Notes: generated by a model from the sequence alone, not told the origin. Counted from the stretch's first letter, positions 1-6,735 are shown. The stretch: DNA of 16,533 nucleotides from Clostridia bacterium (GCA_017537105.1 JAFWBZ010000185.1:1-16533), one strand, 5' to 3'. Program-made: numbers and translations.

Positions 1-1433
1 TCCAGGTGGTTGGTGGGTTCGTCCAGCAGCAGCAGGTTGTCCTGCTTCAGCATCAGCTTGGCCAGCGCCACGCGCCCGCGCTCCCCGCCGGACAGTGTGC
101 CCACGCGCTGGAACACGTCGTCTCCCGTGAGCAGGAACAGCGCCAGGACCCCGCGCACGCGGTCGATCTCCAGCCGCGGGAAGTCGTCCCAGATTTCGTT
201 CAGCACGTCCTTTTCAGGATGCAGCTGCGCCTGCTGCTGGTCGTAGTATCCTAGATCCACATTGGATCCAAAGATGACCTGCCCGTGATCGGCACCGAGC
301 TTGCCGGCGATGATGTTCAGCAGCGTGGACTTGCCGACGCCATTCGCGCCGATCACCGCCACGCGGTCGCCGGCGCGGAGGTGCAGCTGGAAGTGCTCAA
401 AGAGTGTGCGGCCTTCAAAGCCCTTGGAGAGCGCCTTGACCATCAGCACGTCCTCGCCGGTGCGCCGGCGCGCCTGAAAGTGAAAGCGGACCTTCTGCTC
501 GCTCACGGGCCTTTCGATGCGCTCCAGCTTCTCCAGCCGCTTTTCGCGGCTCTCGGCAGCCTTGATGGACTTCTCCCGGTTGTACATGCGATACCGGGCG
601 ATGATTGCCTCCTGCCGGGCGATTTCCGCCTGCTGCAGGTTGTATTCCTTCAGCTGTCGCTCCAGATTTGCCTGACGCTGCACGGCGAACTGGTCGTAGT
701 TGCCTTCGTATTGGTTCATCCGGTGCATGGAGAGCTCCGCCATGCAGTCGCACACGGCGTTCAGAAAATAGCGGTCATGGCTGATGACCAGCACCGTGCC
801 TCGGTACTTCTTGAGCGTTTCCTCGAGCCATTGCGTGCTGGCGAGATCCAGATGGTTGGTGGGCTCGTCCAGCATCAGCAGCTCCGGCTGGGTAAGCAGC
901 AGTCGCGCCAGGCAAAGGCGCGTCTTCTCGCCGCCGGAGAGCAGGTTCGCAGGCTGCGTCTCCCGCCCGCGGGCGAAGCCCAGGCCGGCCAGCACGCCCT
1001 GTATGCGGCTGGGCCACTCATAGCCGCCGGCACTTTCAAAGCGGTCCACGAGCCGCGCATAGGCGTCAGAGAGCTGTCGGAAGGCCGCGGGATCGTCGTG
1101 CACCTCGGCCATCTCGGCCTCCATCTGCCGCATCCTCGATTCCATCTCGCGCACAGGCTCGAACACACGCTCCAGCTCCTGCTGGATGGTCAGGTCCGAC
1201 TGGATATCGGCGTCCTGGGTCAGCATGCCCACGCGGGTGCCCTTGACGAGGGAAACGGTCCCGGAATCCGGCTCCATCTGGCCGGAGATGATGCGAAACA
1301 GCGTGGACTTGCCGCTGCCGTTTACGCCGACGAGCCCCATGCGGGCCCCGGACTGCAGCGTCAGGTTCACGTCGCGCAGCACCTCGTTCATCGCGAAGGA
1401 CTTGCTGATGTTTTGAAGGGTTAGCAGTATCAT
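1..1433 (-). CDS. ABC-F family ATPase (YdiF/Uup-like), 3' end cut by window edge
   Basis: Soluble twin-ATPase of the ABC-F family, whose members act on the ribosome (rescue of stalled ribosomes, or antibiotic protection in some branches). The 477 residues present read MILLTLQNISKSF... and contain Walker A GVNGSGKST at 36-44, signature LSGGE at 165-169, Walker B with DEPTNHLD at 189-196, an Arg/Lys/Glu-rich helical linker at about 230-300 (the tRNA-interaction region in this family), a second Walker A GANGVGKST at 362-370, signature LSGGE at 447-451, and Walker B LLLLDEPTNHL at 467-477. There are no membrane segments. The frame is open to the left edge, so the last part of the second ATPase domain and any C-terminal extension are missing. 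The start ATG overlaps the TGA of the upstream gene (ATGA), with GAGGAA 8 nt before it. It is the last visible gene of a minus-strand operon. Family is certain; a resistance role cannot be told from sequence. Confidence 0.93.
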   Translation of the reverse strand, partial: MILLTLQNISKSFAMNEVLRDVNLTLQSGARMGLVGVNGSGKSTLFRIISGQMEPDSGTVSLVKGTRVGMLTQDADIQSDLTIQQELERVFEPVREMESRMRQMEAEMAEVHDDPAAFRQLSDAYARLVDRFESAGGYEWPSRIQGVLAGLGFARGRETQPANLLSGGEKTRLCLARLLLTQPELLMLDEPTNHLDLASTQWLEETLKKYRGTVLVISHDRYFLNAVCDCMAELSMHRMNQYEGNYDQFAVQRQANLERQLKEYNLQQAEIARQEAIIARYRMYNREKSIKAAESREKRLEKLERIERPVSEQKVRFHFQARRRTGEDVLMVKALSKGFEGRTLFEHFQLHLRAGDRVAVIGANGVGKSTLLNIIAGKLGADHGQVIFGSNVDLGYYDQQQAQLHPEKDVLNEIWDDFPRLEIDRVRGVLALFLLTGDDVFQRVGTLSGGERGRVALAKLMLKQDNLLLLDEPTNHL

Positions 1434-2023
1434 GAATGTGTTTCCTCGGTGGACTGACTCTGTCTTTTGAAGATGCGCATACGCACGCCGGTGTCCTGTA
1501 TCAGCAGGTCTCCCTGCATCCGGGCGAGGACCCACGCACAGTAGATGTCCCCGGCAGAGCCCGACAGGTTGGAGATCTGGAGAATCCACAAAAACCAGAA
1601 CCACTCCCGTGGCAGGAGGGCGATCAGCGCTTGCAGCGCAATGCCCCAGAGCACCACCGGCGCCAGCGCGGTGAATATGTGGGATCTGCGATCAAACCAC
1701 ACCGTGCTGCCGGCGTAGGCGTAGGGCAGCTTCAGGCCGTAGCGGGGCACTACTCCGGAGAGCGCGTACATTGCCGCACCGTGGGTCAGCTCGTGCAGCG
1801 GAATGTAGGCGATCAGCGCGGCACCCAATGCCGGCCAGAGAAACCAGCGGGAGCGCATGAAATCCCAGCCCAGGTGGATCGGGACGACAAACAGGCCGAC
1901 GGCCACGGGCAGCACCATCAAGGCCAGTGAAAGGACCAGCACGGCAGTCATCTGCTTGCGGTTGCGCATGAAATCCATGCTTCCGGCGTATCGGTAGCCC
2001 TTGGGCAGCGTCTTGTGGTTCAT
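1430..2023 (-). CDS. DUF3267-like putative zincin membrane metallopeptidase
   Basis: Membrane protein of 197 residues, probably a zinc metallopeptidase. It shows about four hydrophobic segments (residues 25-49, 61-76, 115-138, 141-166). An HExxH zinc motif, HELTH at 77-81, sits at the end of the second segment. A late NLSGSAGD at 152-159 resembles the N-x-x-G-x-x-GD block that supplies the third metal ligand in DUF3267 proteins. Both catalytic blocks lie at membrane borders, as in intramembrane or membrane-bound zincins. The substrate is unknown. The start ATG lies 7 nt after the stop of the methyltransferase gene, with GGTGA about 7 nt upstream, and the stop overlaps the ABC-F start by four bases, so translation is probably coupled on both sides. 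Family assignment rests on the motif order and length; peptidase activity is inferred. Confidence 0.82.
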   Translation of the reverse strand: MNHKTLPKGYRYAGSMDFMRNRKQMTAVLVLSLALMVLPVAVGLFVVPIHLGWDFMRSRWFLWPALGAALIAYIPLHELTHGAAMYALSGVVPRYGLKLPYAYAGSTVWFDRRSHIFTALAPVVLWGIALQALIALLPREWFWFLWILQISNLSGSAGDIYCAWVLARMQGDLLIQDTGVRMRIFKRQSQSTEETHS

Positions 2024-2030
2024 GGCACAT

Positions 2031-2822
2031 TCACCGGTCGATCCGGCCGGTCCAGCGACCGGAGGCGCCGCAGGGCAGCACGCCGCCCGCGGTGACCGGC
2101 AGCACGATCTCGTCCGCGGCCACGCTGCCGCCCCGGGTCCGCTCCACCGCCATGGTCAGCATGTTGTTCAGCACCGCGGGCTGAAGGCCCGTGGTGTAGC
2201 TGTTGATGAGCATGAACAGCGCGTCCTCCGCCAGCACCTTTTCACAGGCATCGACCAGGCCGTACAGCTCGTTTTCCAGCTTCCAGACCTCGCCGCCGGG
2301 GCCGCGCCCGTAGCTGGGCGGATCCATCAGGATGCCCTGGTAGAAGTTGCCACGCCGGGCTTCCCGCTGCACGAACTTCAGCGCGTCGTCGATGATCCAG
2401 CGCACGCTGGTTTCGTCGATCCCGGAGAGCTTTCGATTTTCCCCGGCCCACTGGACCATGCCCTTGGCGGCGTCCACGTGGGTGACCTTCGCGCCGGCCG
2501 ATGCACAGGCACAGGTTGCGCCGCCGGTGTAGCCAAAGAGGTTCAGCACCTTGACGGGACGTTTGCAGGCGCGGATCAATCCGGCCATCCAGTCCCAGTT
2601 CACCGCCTGCTCCGGGAAGAGGCCGGTGTGCTTGAAGCCTGTGGGCCGGACGTAGAACGACAGTGCTCCGTAGCGCACCGTCCAGCGGTCCGGGAGTTTT
2701 TTGAAGAATTCCCATTCGCCGCCGCCCCTTTGGGAGCGGTGGTACCAGGCGTCCGCCTGCTCCCAGAGCGCGGGGTTCTGCCTGGGCCAGATAGCCTGCG
2801 GGTCCGGGCGGCGCAGCAGCAC
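2031..2822 (-). CDS. class I SAM-dependent methyltransferase (RlmI/Methyltrans_SAM type), N-terminus broken by in-frame stop
   Basis: Probable 23S rRNA cytosine-type or related RNA methyltransferase. The readable frame from GTG 2822 gives 263 residues: RPDPQAIWP at about 5-13, an N-terminal strand-rich part, SAM-binding motif I LNLFGYTGG at 93-101 followed by an acidic HVDAAKG strand end at 115-121, catalytic motif DPPSYGRGP at 167-175, and a C-terminal LPVTAGG...LPCGASGRW. The natural start is almost certainly ATG 2900 (SD GAGGTG at 2909-2914, 8 nt away). It would give MFIASDWKD, then TAA at 2871-2873, then EVIDTGDGEKLERW, which continues directly into the body. The intended protein would be 289 residues. 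With the TAA, only restart at GTG 2822 (weak GGAG 12 nt upstream) could yield protein, lacking the first 26 residues. It may therefore be a pseudogene, a sequencing error, or a shortened protein. It is the first gene of the minus-strand operon. Confidence 0.82.
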   Translation of the reverse strand: MLLRRPDPQAIWPRQNPALWEQADAWYHRSQRGGGEWEFFKKLPDRWTVRYGALSFYVRPTGFKHTGLFPEQAVNWDWMAGLIRACKRPVKVLNLFGYTGGATCACASAGAKVTHVDAAKGMVQWAGENRKLSGIDETSVRWIIDDALKFVQREARRGNFYQGILMDPPSYGRGPGGEVWKLENELYGLVDACEKVLAEDALFMLINSYTTGLQPAVLNNMLTMAVERTRGGSVAADEIVLPVTAGGVLPCGASGRWTGRIDR

Positions 2823-2870
2823 GTCGCGCCAGCGCTCCAGCTTTTCCCCGTCGCCGGTGTCGATGACCTC

Positions 2871-2914
2871 TTAGTCCTTCCAATCGCTTGCGATAAACAT
2901 GAATGTCACACCTC
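2871..2914 (-). other. orphaned start, ribosome binding site and premature TAA of the methyltransferase gene
   Basis: On the minus strand, SD GAGGTG (2909-2914) lies 8 nt before ATG 2898-2900. Nine sense codons (MFIASDWKD) follow, then TAA at 2871-2873. The codons after the TAA stay in frame with the methyltransferase. A single base change at 2871 would restore a tyrosine codon (TAC), giving the sequence DWKDYEVID that fits the family's start. The stop is seen directly; the claim that the ancestral codon was Tyr is inference. Confidence 0.75.
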
Positions 2915-2924
2915 GCTATCCTCC

Positions 2925-2953
2925 ATTATAGCTGACTTTTTCCCGCCGTTCAA
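2925..2953 (-). promoter_or_regulatory. sigma70-type promoter of the methyltransferase/DUF3267/ABC-F operon
   Basis: On the minus strand, -35 TTGAAC (2948-2953), 17-bp spacer, -10 TATAAT (2925-2930). The start codon ATG 2900 follows about 25 nt downstream with its own SD. It is back to back with the nadD promoter in a 150-bp divergent gap. Confidence 0.8.
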
Positions 2954-2982
2954 TCAACTTTGGATGAAATATGATTTCCTGG

Positions 2983-3011
2983 TAGATTGTCGCGGCTTTT
3001 TGTGGTATAAT
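2983..3011 (+). promoter_or_regulatory. extended -10 promoter of the nadD-yqeK/rsfS operon
   Basis: -10 TATAAT at 3006-3011 is preceded by TGG, giving an extended -10 (TGnTATAAT). A weak -35 TAGATT lies at 2983-2988 with a 17-bp spacer. The -10 covers the upstream in-frame ATG at 3010, which rules that ATG out as the nadD start. Confidence 0.75.
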
Positions 3012-3051
3012 GAAACCGAGGAAGCTATGTGAACGAGAGGGCGTGGTTGCC

Positions 3052-4242
3052 ATGCGGACGGGAATCCTGGGCGGAGCCTTCGACCCGATTCACAGCGGGC
3101 ACGTCGCCATCGCACGGGCGGCATTGGGCGCGCTGGGATTGGATCGCGTGCTGCTGCTTCCCTCTGGGAAGCCGCCCTACAAGCGTGTCCACGCCGGAAG
3201 GAGACAGCGGCTGCGCATGGTGGAGCTCGCCGCGGAGGGCTGCGCGGGCCTTGAGGTTTGCGATGCGGAGATCGTCCGAGAGGGTGAGAGCTACACCGTC
3301 GACACGATGGCTGCGCTCCGACGCCGCTGGCCCCGGGATGCGTTTACCTATATCATCGGCTCCGACGCACTCGAGCATCTGCCGGACTGGCGCGGCATCG
3401 ACAAGGTCGTCCGCATGACGGACTTTGCCGTGGTCCGGCGTCCCGGGCTGCACAGCGATGAACTGCAGAAGACCGCCCGGAAGCTGGCAGACAGCTTGCA
3501 TGCGCGCATAGCGGTCGCCGAGATCGAGGGATTGGAGCTCTCCTCCGGCGGGGTTCGGGAGCGGGTGGCCGAGGGCGCGCCGATCACCGGGTTCGTGCCT
3601 GCAGCGGTGGAAGCATACATTCGCGAACAGGGACTGTACCTGTGCGATTGCTCGGAGAAGGAGCTGCTGCGGCGGCTGAAATCGACGATTACGCTGCACC
3701 GCTACCATCACACGCTGGGCGTGGCGGACACGGCGCAGCGGCTGGCCCCGCGGTACGGCGTCGATCCCCTGCGGGCGCGGCTGGCCGGACTGCTGCACGA
3801 CTGCGCGAAGTCCCTGCCCTACGGGGAGATGCGCAGGCTGGTGGAGGAAAACGTGCCGGACACCGACGCGCTGGAACTGGATTCCGAGCCGGTGCTCCAC
3901 GCACCCGCGGGCATGGTGCTGGCGCGCCGGGACTACGGCGTGCGCGACCCTTTGATTTTGCAGGCCATCCGCCGGCACACGCTGGGCGGAGAACACATGA
4001 CCGCCATGGACGCGGTGATCTATGTCTCCGACTTTATTGAACCCGGCCGCCGGCCCTTCGAGGGGCTGGAGCGCGCCCGGGCCGCGGCGGAGACGGACAT
4101 CTTTGAAGCCATGCGCATCTGCGCGCAACTCAGCAGCGGTTATCTGACCGCCCACGGGCAGAGCCCGCACCCCAGGACCCTGCAGCTGTTGAAAGAAGAC
4201 CCGAAGACGACAGGAGGCGCTGTACATGATGGAACCACGTGA
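3052..4242 (+). CDS. nadD: fused nicotinate-nucleotide adenylyltransferase (NadD) and Ap4A hydrolase (YqeK)
   Basis: Bifunctional cytosolic protein of 396 residues. Residues 1-195 are NadD, which makes NaAD from nicotinate mononucleotide and ATP: GGAFDPIHSGH at 7-17 (nucleotidyltransferase HxGH), LPSGKPPYK at 36-44, a GSD block at 103-105 and SSGGVRERV at 164-172. The last block corresponds to the family's SSSxxR motif with Gly in the third position. Residues 200-380 are YqeK, an HD-domain symmetrical Ap4A hydrolase: HRYHHTLGV at 216-224, HD at 249-250 in GLLHDCAKS, HAPAG at 283-287, RRHTLG at 307-312 and a late SD-FIEPGR at 326-332. In many Bacillota these are two adjacent genes; here one frame joins them without a stop. 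The start ATG 3052 has GAGAGG 11 nt upstream; the in-frame ATG 3010 lies inside the -10 box. The 3' end overlaps rsfS by 17 bp. Confidence 0.93.
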   Translation: MRTGILGGAFDPIHSGHVAIARAALGALGLDRVLLLPSGKPPYKRVHAGRRQRLRMVELAAEGCAGLEVCDAEIVREGESYTVDTMAALRRRWPRDAFTYIIGSDALEHLPDWRGIDKVVRMTDFAVVRRPGLHSDELQKTARKLADSLHARIAVAEIEGLELSSGGVRERVAEGAPITGFVPAAVEAYIREQGLYLCDCSEKELLRRLKSTITLHRYHHTLGVADTAQRLAPRYGVDPLRARLAGLLHDCAKSLPYGEMRRLVEENVPDTDALELDSEPVLHAPAGMVLARRDYGVRDPLILQAIRRHTLGGEHMTAMDAVIYVSDFIEPGRRPFEGLERARAAAETDIFEAMRICAQLSSGYLTAHGQSPHPRTLQLLKEDPKTTGGAVHDGTT

Positions 4243-4597
4243 GCTGGCAAAAAAGATTGCGGAAATACTGGACAACAAGGGCGCGAACGACATACAGATT
4301 CTCGAGGTGGGCCACATGACGTCCATCGCCGATTTCTTCGTCGTCGCCAGCGGCCGCAACGTGCAGTCGGTGCACACGCTGGCCGAGGATCTGGAGGATC
4401 GGCTGGCCGAGGAAGGGCTGACGCCCCGACGCAAGGACGGCCCGAACAACACCAAGTGGATCGTGCTGGACTATGCCCACGTGATCGTGCACATCTTCCA
4501 CCCGGAGGAGCGGCAGTATTACAACATCGAGCGCCTGTGGCAGGACGGCGATAACCAGATCACCTTCGCCCCGTTGGAGGAAAAACCAGCGGAATAA
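4226..4597 (+). CDS. rsfS: ribosomal silencing factor RsfS
   Basis: RsfS binds ribosomal protein uL14 on the 50S subunit and blocks joining of the subunits when nutrients are short. The 123-residue protein carries the DUF143 pattern: ADFFVVASGRN at about 35-45, an amphipathic helix with HTLAEDLEDRL, and WIVLDYAHVIVHIFHPEERQYY at about 78-99, the most conserved block of the family. The start ATG 4226 has AGGAGG at 4212-4217, 8 nt upstream and inside the end of nadD-yqeK. The genes overlap by 17 bp and are probably translationally coupled. The order nadD, yqeK, rsfS is the common one in Bacillota, which supports the call. Confidence 0.96.
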   Translation: MMEPRELAKKIAEILDNKGANDIQILEVGHMTSIADFFVVASGRNVQSVHTLAEDLEDRLAEEGLTPRRKDGPNNTKWIVLDYAHVIVHIFHPEERQYYNIERLWQDGDNQITFAPLEEKPAE

Positions 4598-4739
4598 AAG
4601 GATGCCGTTTCCAATCGGGAGAAGAATCCCGGCATGAATTTCGGATGCGGGCGCCGCCGGATCGGTGCGCACAGGGCCTGGCGAGGGCTCAGTGCGCGCG
4701 GCGGTCGTCCGCGTTCTCTGTTGCAGAGGAAGAAGGACC
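4598..4739 (+). other. gap before rarA with stacked inverted repeats
   Basis: 142 bp between rsfS and rarA. ATGCCG (4602-4607) pairs with CGGCAT (4630-4635), and a shorter GGA/TCC pair lies inside; no T-run follows, so at best a weak terminator. Further on, CCGCCG (4654-4659) pairs with CGGCGG (4699-4704), enclosing GCGCAC (4667-4672) and GTGCGC (4692-4697). I recognise no -10 box here, so rarA may be read from the nadD promoter. GC richness makes chance pairing likely. Confidence 0.35.
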
Positions 4740-6071
4740 ATGGAAGGACAGATTTCCTTTTTTGAGCGCGAGGCGCCGCGGCCGCTGGCGGCGCGCCTGC
4801 GGCCCAGGACGCTGGACGAGATCGTGGGGCAGCAGCACCTGCTGGGCCCGGGGATGATCCTCCGGCGCATCATCGAGTCCGACGGTATATCGTCGATGAT
4901 CTTCTGGGGACCGCCGGGCGTGGGCAAGACCACCCTGGCCAACGTGATCGCGCGAACCACGAGCTCCGAGTTCATCGAATTCTCGGCGGTCACCAGCGGC
5001 ATTCGGGAGATCCGGGCAGTGATGCAGAAGGCGGACCAGAACCGTGCGCTCGGCACGCGGACCATCGTCTTTGTGGACGAGATCCACCGCCTCAACAAGG
5101 CCCAGCAGGATGCCTTTCTGCCCTTTGTGGAGAAGGGAAGCATTGTGCTGATCGGCGCCACCACGGAGAACCCCTCCTTTGAGGTCAACAGCGCGCTGCT
5201 GTCCCGCTGCCGGGTCTTCGTGTTAAAGGCGCTTTCAGAGGAGGACATCCGCACACTGCTGGACCGTGCGCTCGCAAGTCCGGAGGGTTTTGGTGGTCAG
5301 AAGGTCGATATCGGCGAGGATGCGCTTCAGCTCATCGCGCGCTTTGCCAACGGCGATGCCCGCGGCGCGCTGTCCATCCTGGAGATGGCGGTGCTGAACG
5401 GCGAATTCGACGGCGAGACCACCACCGTGACGCGACAGTCCGTGGAGCAGTGCACCCAGCGCAAGTCGCTGATGTACGACAAGAACAGCGAGGAGCACTA
5501 CAATATCATCTCCGCGCTGCACAAGTCCATGCGCAATTCCGACCCGGACGCCGCCGTGTACTGGCTGGCGCGGATGTTGGAGGCGGGGGAGGACCCGCTC
5601 TACATCGCGCGGCGCGTCACCCGCTTCGCCAGCGAGGACGTGGGCCTGGCTGATCCCAGGGCGCTCCAGGTGGCTGTCGCCGCCTATCAGGCCTGTCACT
5701 ACATCGGCATGCCGGAATGTTCCGTCCACCTGACCGAGGCGGTGGTCTACCTTTCCTTGGCGCCGAAGTCCAACGCGCTCTACATGGCCTATGAGACCGC
5801 GAAGAAGGACGCGCTGGAGCAACTCAGCGATCCCGTGCCGCTGAACATCCGAAACGGCGTGACGAAGCTCATGCGCGATGTGGGCTATGGAGCGGGCTAT
5901 CAGTACGCCCACGACACCGCGGAGAAGCTCACCGCCATGCAGTGCCTGCCGGATTCCCTGGAGGGCCGCGAATATTACGTGCCCACCGATCAGGGTGTCG
6001 AGGCGAAGTACGGCGAACGGCTTCGGCAGATCAAGGACTGGAAGGCGGGGAAGAGGCGGTCCGAGGAATAG
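4740..6071 (+). CDS. rarA: replication-associated recombination protein A (RarA/MgsA), AAA+ ATPase
   Basis: Clamp-loader-like AAA+ ATPase acting at stalled replication forks; its homologues associate with SSB and DNA ends. The 443 residues match the usual length. Seen: an N-terminal PLAARLRPRTLDEIVGQQHLLG (RarA/RuvB-like start), Walker A GPPGVGKTT at 57-65, Walker B IVFVDEIH at 109-116, sensor 1 GATTENPS at 139-146, LLSRCRV with the presumed arginine finger at 156, a sensor 2 region GDARGALSILEMA, and the C-terminal tetramerisation domain with EDVGLADPRAL and a closing GVEAKYGERL. ATG 4740 is chosen because AGAGGA lies 9 nt upstream; the frame stays open 25 codons further up, but that stretch is GC-rich and unlike the family. 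It is followed by an intrinsic terminator at 6135. Confidence 0.96.
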   Translation: MEGQISFFEREAPRPLAARLRPRTLDEIVGQQHLLGPGMILRRIIESDGISSMIFWGPPGVGKTTLANVIARTTSSEFIEFSAVTSGIREIRAVMQKADQNRALGTRTIVFVDEIHRLNKAQQDAFLPFVEKGSIVLIGATTENPSFEVNSALLSRCRVFVLKALSEEDIRTLLDRALASPEGFGGQKVDIGEDALQLIARFANGDARGALSILEMAVLNGEFDGETTTVTRQSVEQCTQRKSLMYDKNSEEHYNIISALHKSMRNSDPDAAVYWLARMLEAGEDPLYIARRVTRFASEDVGLADPRALQVAVAAYQACHYIGMPECSVHLTEAVVYLSLAPKSNALYMAYETAKKDALEQLSDPVPLNIRNGVTKLMRDVGYGAGYQYAHDTAEKLTAMQCLPDSLEGREYYVPTDQGVEAKYGERLRQIKDWKAGKRRSEE

Positions 6072-6134
6072 CACTCCTGCTGCCTTTTATGGCGTCCACA
6101 ATGTGTATCCCCAGGCATTCCTCCTCTATTCGCG

Positions 6135-6163
6135 TGCGTCCTTCCGGTGGAGGGCGCATTTTT
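6135..6163 (+). terminator. intrinsic terminator after rarA
   Basis: TGCGTCCTTC (6135-6144), loop CGGT, GGAGGGCGCA (6149-6158), ten pairs including two G-T, followed directly by TTTTT (6159-6163) and a second T-run. It lies 64 bp after the rarA stop and upstream of the next promoter. Confidence 0.85.
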
Positions 6164-6203
6164 GATGTTTTTGTGGCATGTTACGCCAAATGTGAAAAAA
6201 CGG

Positions 6204-6232
6204 TTGCATTTAACTGTTAACGGTGCTATAAT
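6204..6232 (+). promoter_or_regulatory. promoter of the 120-residue tail-anchored protein gene, with palindrome in the spacer
   Basis: -35 TTGCAT (6204-6209), 17-bp spacer, -10 TATAAT (6227-6232). The spacer contains the perfect palindrome TTAACTGTTAA (6210-6220), a possible operator. A second, looser inverted repeat TGGC-N7-GCCA lies just upstream (6174-6188). The promoter is clear; operator function is inference. Confidence 0.8.
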
Positions 6233-6262
6233 AAAACTATAACAGAGAAAGGAGCGGTTCGC

Positions 6263-6625
6263 ATGGAAAACATCGCAGACAGGCCCGCGGCATTCAACCG
6301 TTCGACCGTGGACGACATCGCTCCTTCGAACGATCCCAGGGAGATGCGGTATCAGCTTGCCATCCGCCTGGCGGACAACATGCGGCTGGGGGAGGCGCTT
6401 CGCATCCTGGAGGTGCTCGGGGAGTATCGGGACAGCCCCGCGCTGCTGGAGGAGGTGCGCACCCTGAAGTCGCATTCCGACGCCGCGGAAGCCCGATTGA
6501 AGGAAGAGCGGCGGCACAAAGAGCAGGAGCGCGCGAGGAAGGAGGCCCGGGAGCGGACTGGAAGGCTCGTGGTCTGGGCAGTTGTGGCGGTCGTCGCCGT
6601 GGTGTTCATGCTGGCATCGAAATGA
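6263..6625 (+). CDS. hypothetical tail-anchored membrane protein with TPR-like segment
   Basis: I do not recognise a named family. The 120 residues have four parts: a polar N-terminus (1-26); a helical pair, about 27-68, reading YQLAIRLADNMRLGEALRIL and then EVLGEYRDSPALLEEV, which resembles the single TPR-like units with an LG-x-Y-x-DS signature common in Clostridia; a highly charged Glu/Arg/Lys helix at 70-99, probably coiled coil; and one hydrophobic segment at 101-117 (LVVWAVVAVVAVVFMLA) with only three residues after it. There is no signal peptide. The topology is therefore tail-anchored with the bulk in the cytoplasm. The start ATG 6263 has AAAGGAG (6248-6254) 8 nt upstream. The gene stands alone between its own promoter and a terminator-like hairpin. 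A scaffold or envelope-linked adaptor role is only a guess. Confidence 0.85.
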   Translation: MENIADRPAAFNRSTVDDIAPSNDPREMRYQLAIRLADNMRLGEALRILEVLGEYRDSPALLEEVRTLKSHSDAAEARLKEERRHKEQERARKEARERTGRLVVWAVVAVVAVVFMLASK

Positions 6626-6653
6626 GGACGGGATACTCGCAATGCATCGACCG

Positions 6654-6691
6654 ATTTCCCGCCTTGCCGCGCTGCGCGGCGGGCGGGAAAT
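6654..6691 (+). terminator. terminator-like GC-rich hairpin after the tail-anchored protein gene
   Basis: ATTTCCCGCC (6654-6663) pairs perfectly with GGCGGGAAAT (6682-6691); inside, GCCGCG and CGCGGC form a second stem around CTG. The 3' flank is AT-rich (TAATTATGAATTAA) rather than a pure T-run, so efficiency is uncertain. It could serve in either direction. Confidence 0.6.
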
Positions 6692-6735
6692 TAATTATGA
6701 ATTAACTTGACCCCCGTTCGCGCCGGTGCTATGAT
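6691..6735 (+). promoter_or_regulatory. promoter of the T-box/CoA ligase transcript
   Basis: -35 TTGACC (6707-6712), 17-bp spacer, -10 TATGAT (6730-6735); transcription should begin near 6742, just before the T-box. Directly upstream of the -35 lies the AT-only-flanked palindrome TTAATTATGAATTAA (6691-6705), placed like an UP element and possibly a protein site. Confidence 0.75.

Noticed and set aside
3010..3051. Upstream in-frame ATG as the nadD start
   Set aside because: It overlaps the -10 box TATAAT (3006-3011) and adds 14 residues before the conserved N-terminus MRTGILGGAFDP.
3025..4455. Long open frame antisense to nadD-yqeK and rsfS
   Set aside because: A GC-rich shadow of recognised genes; low-complexity His/Arg/Gln-rich translation with no domain and no ribosome binding site.
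4602..4635. Intrinsic terminator after rsfS
   Set aside because: ATGCCG/CGGCAT pairs around an imperfect inner stem but no T-run follows; kept only as an inverted repeat.
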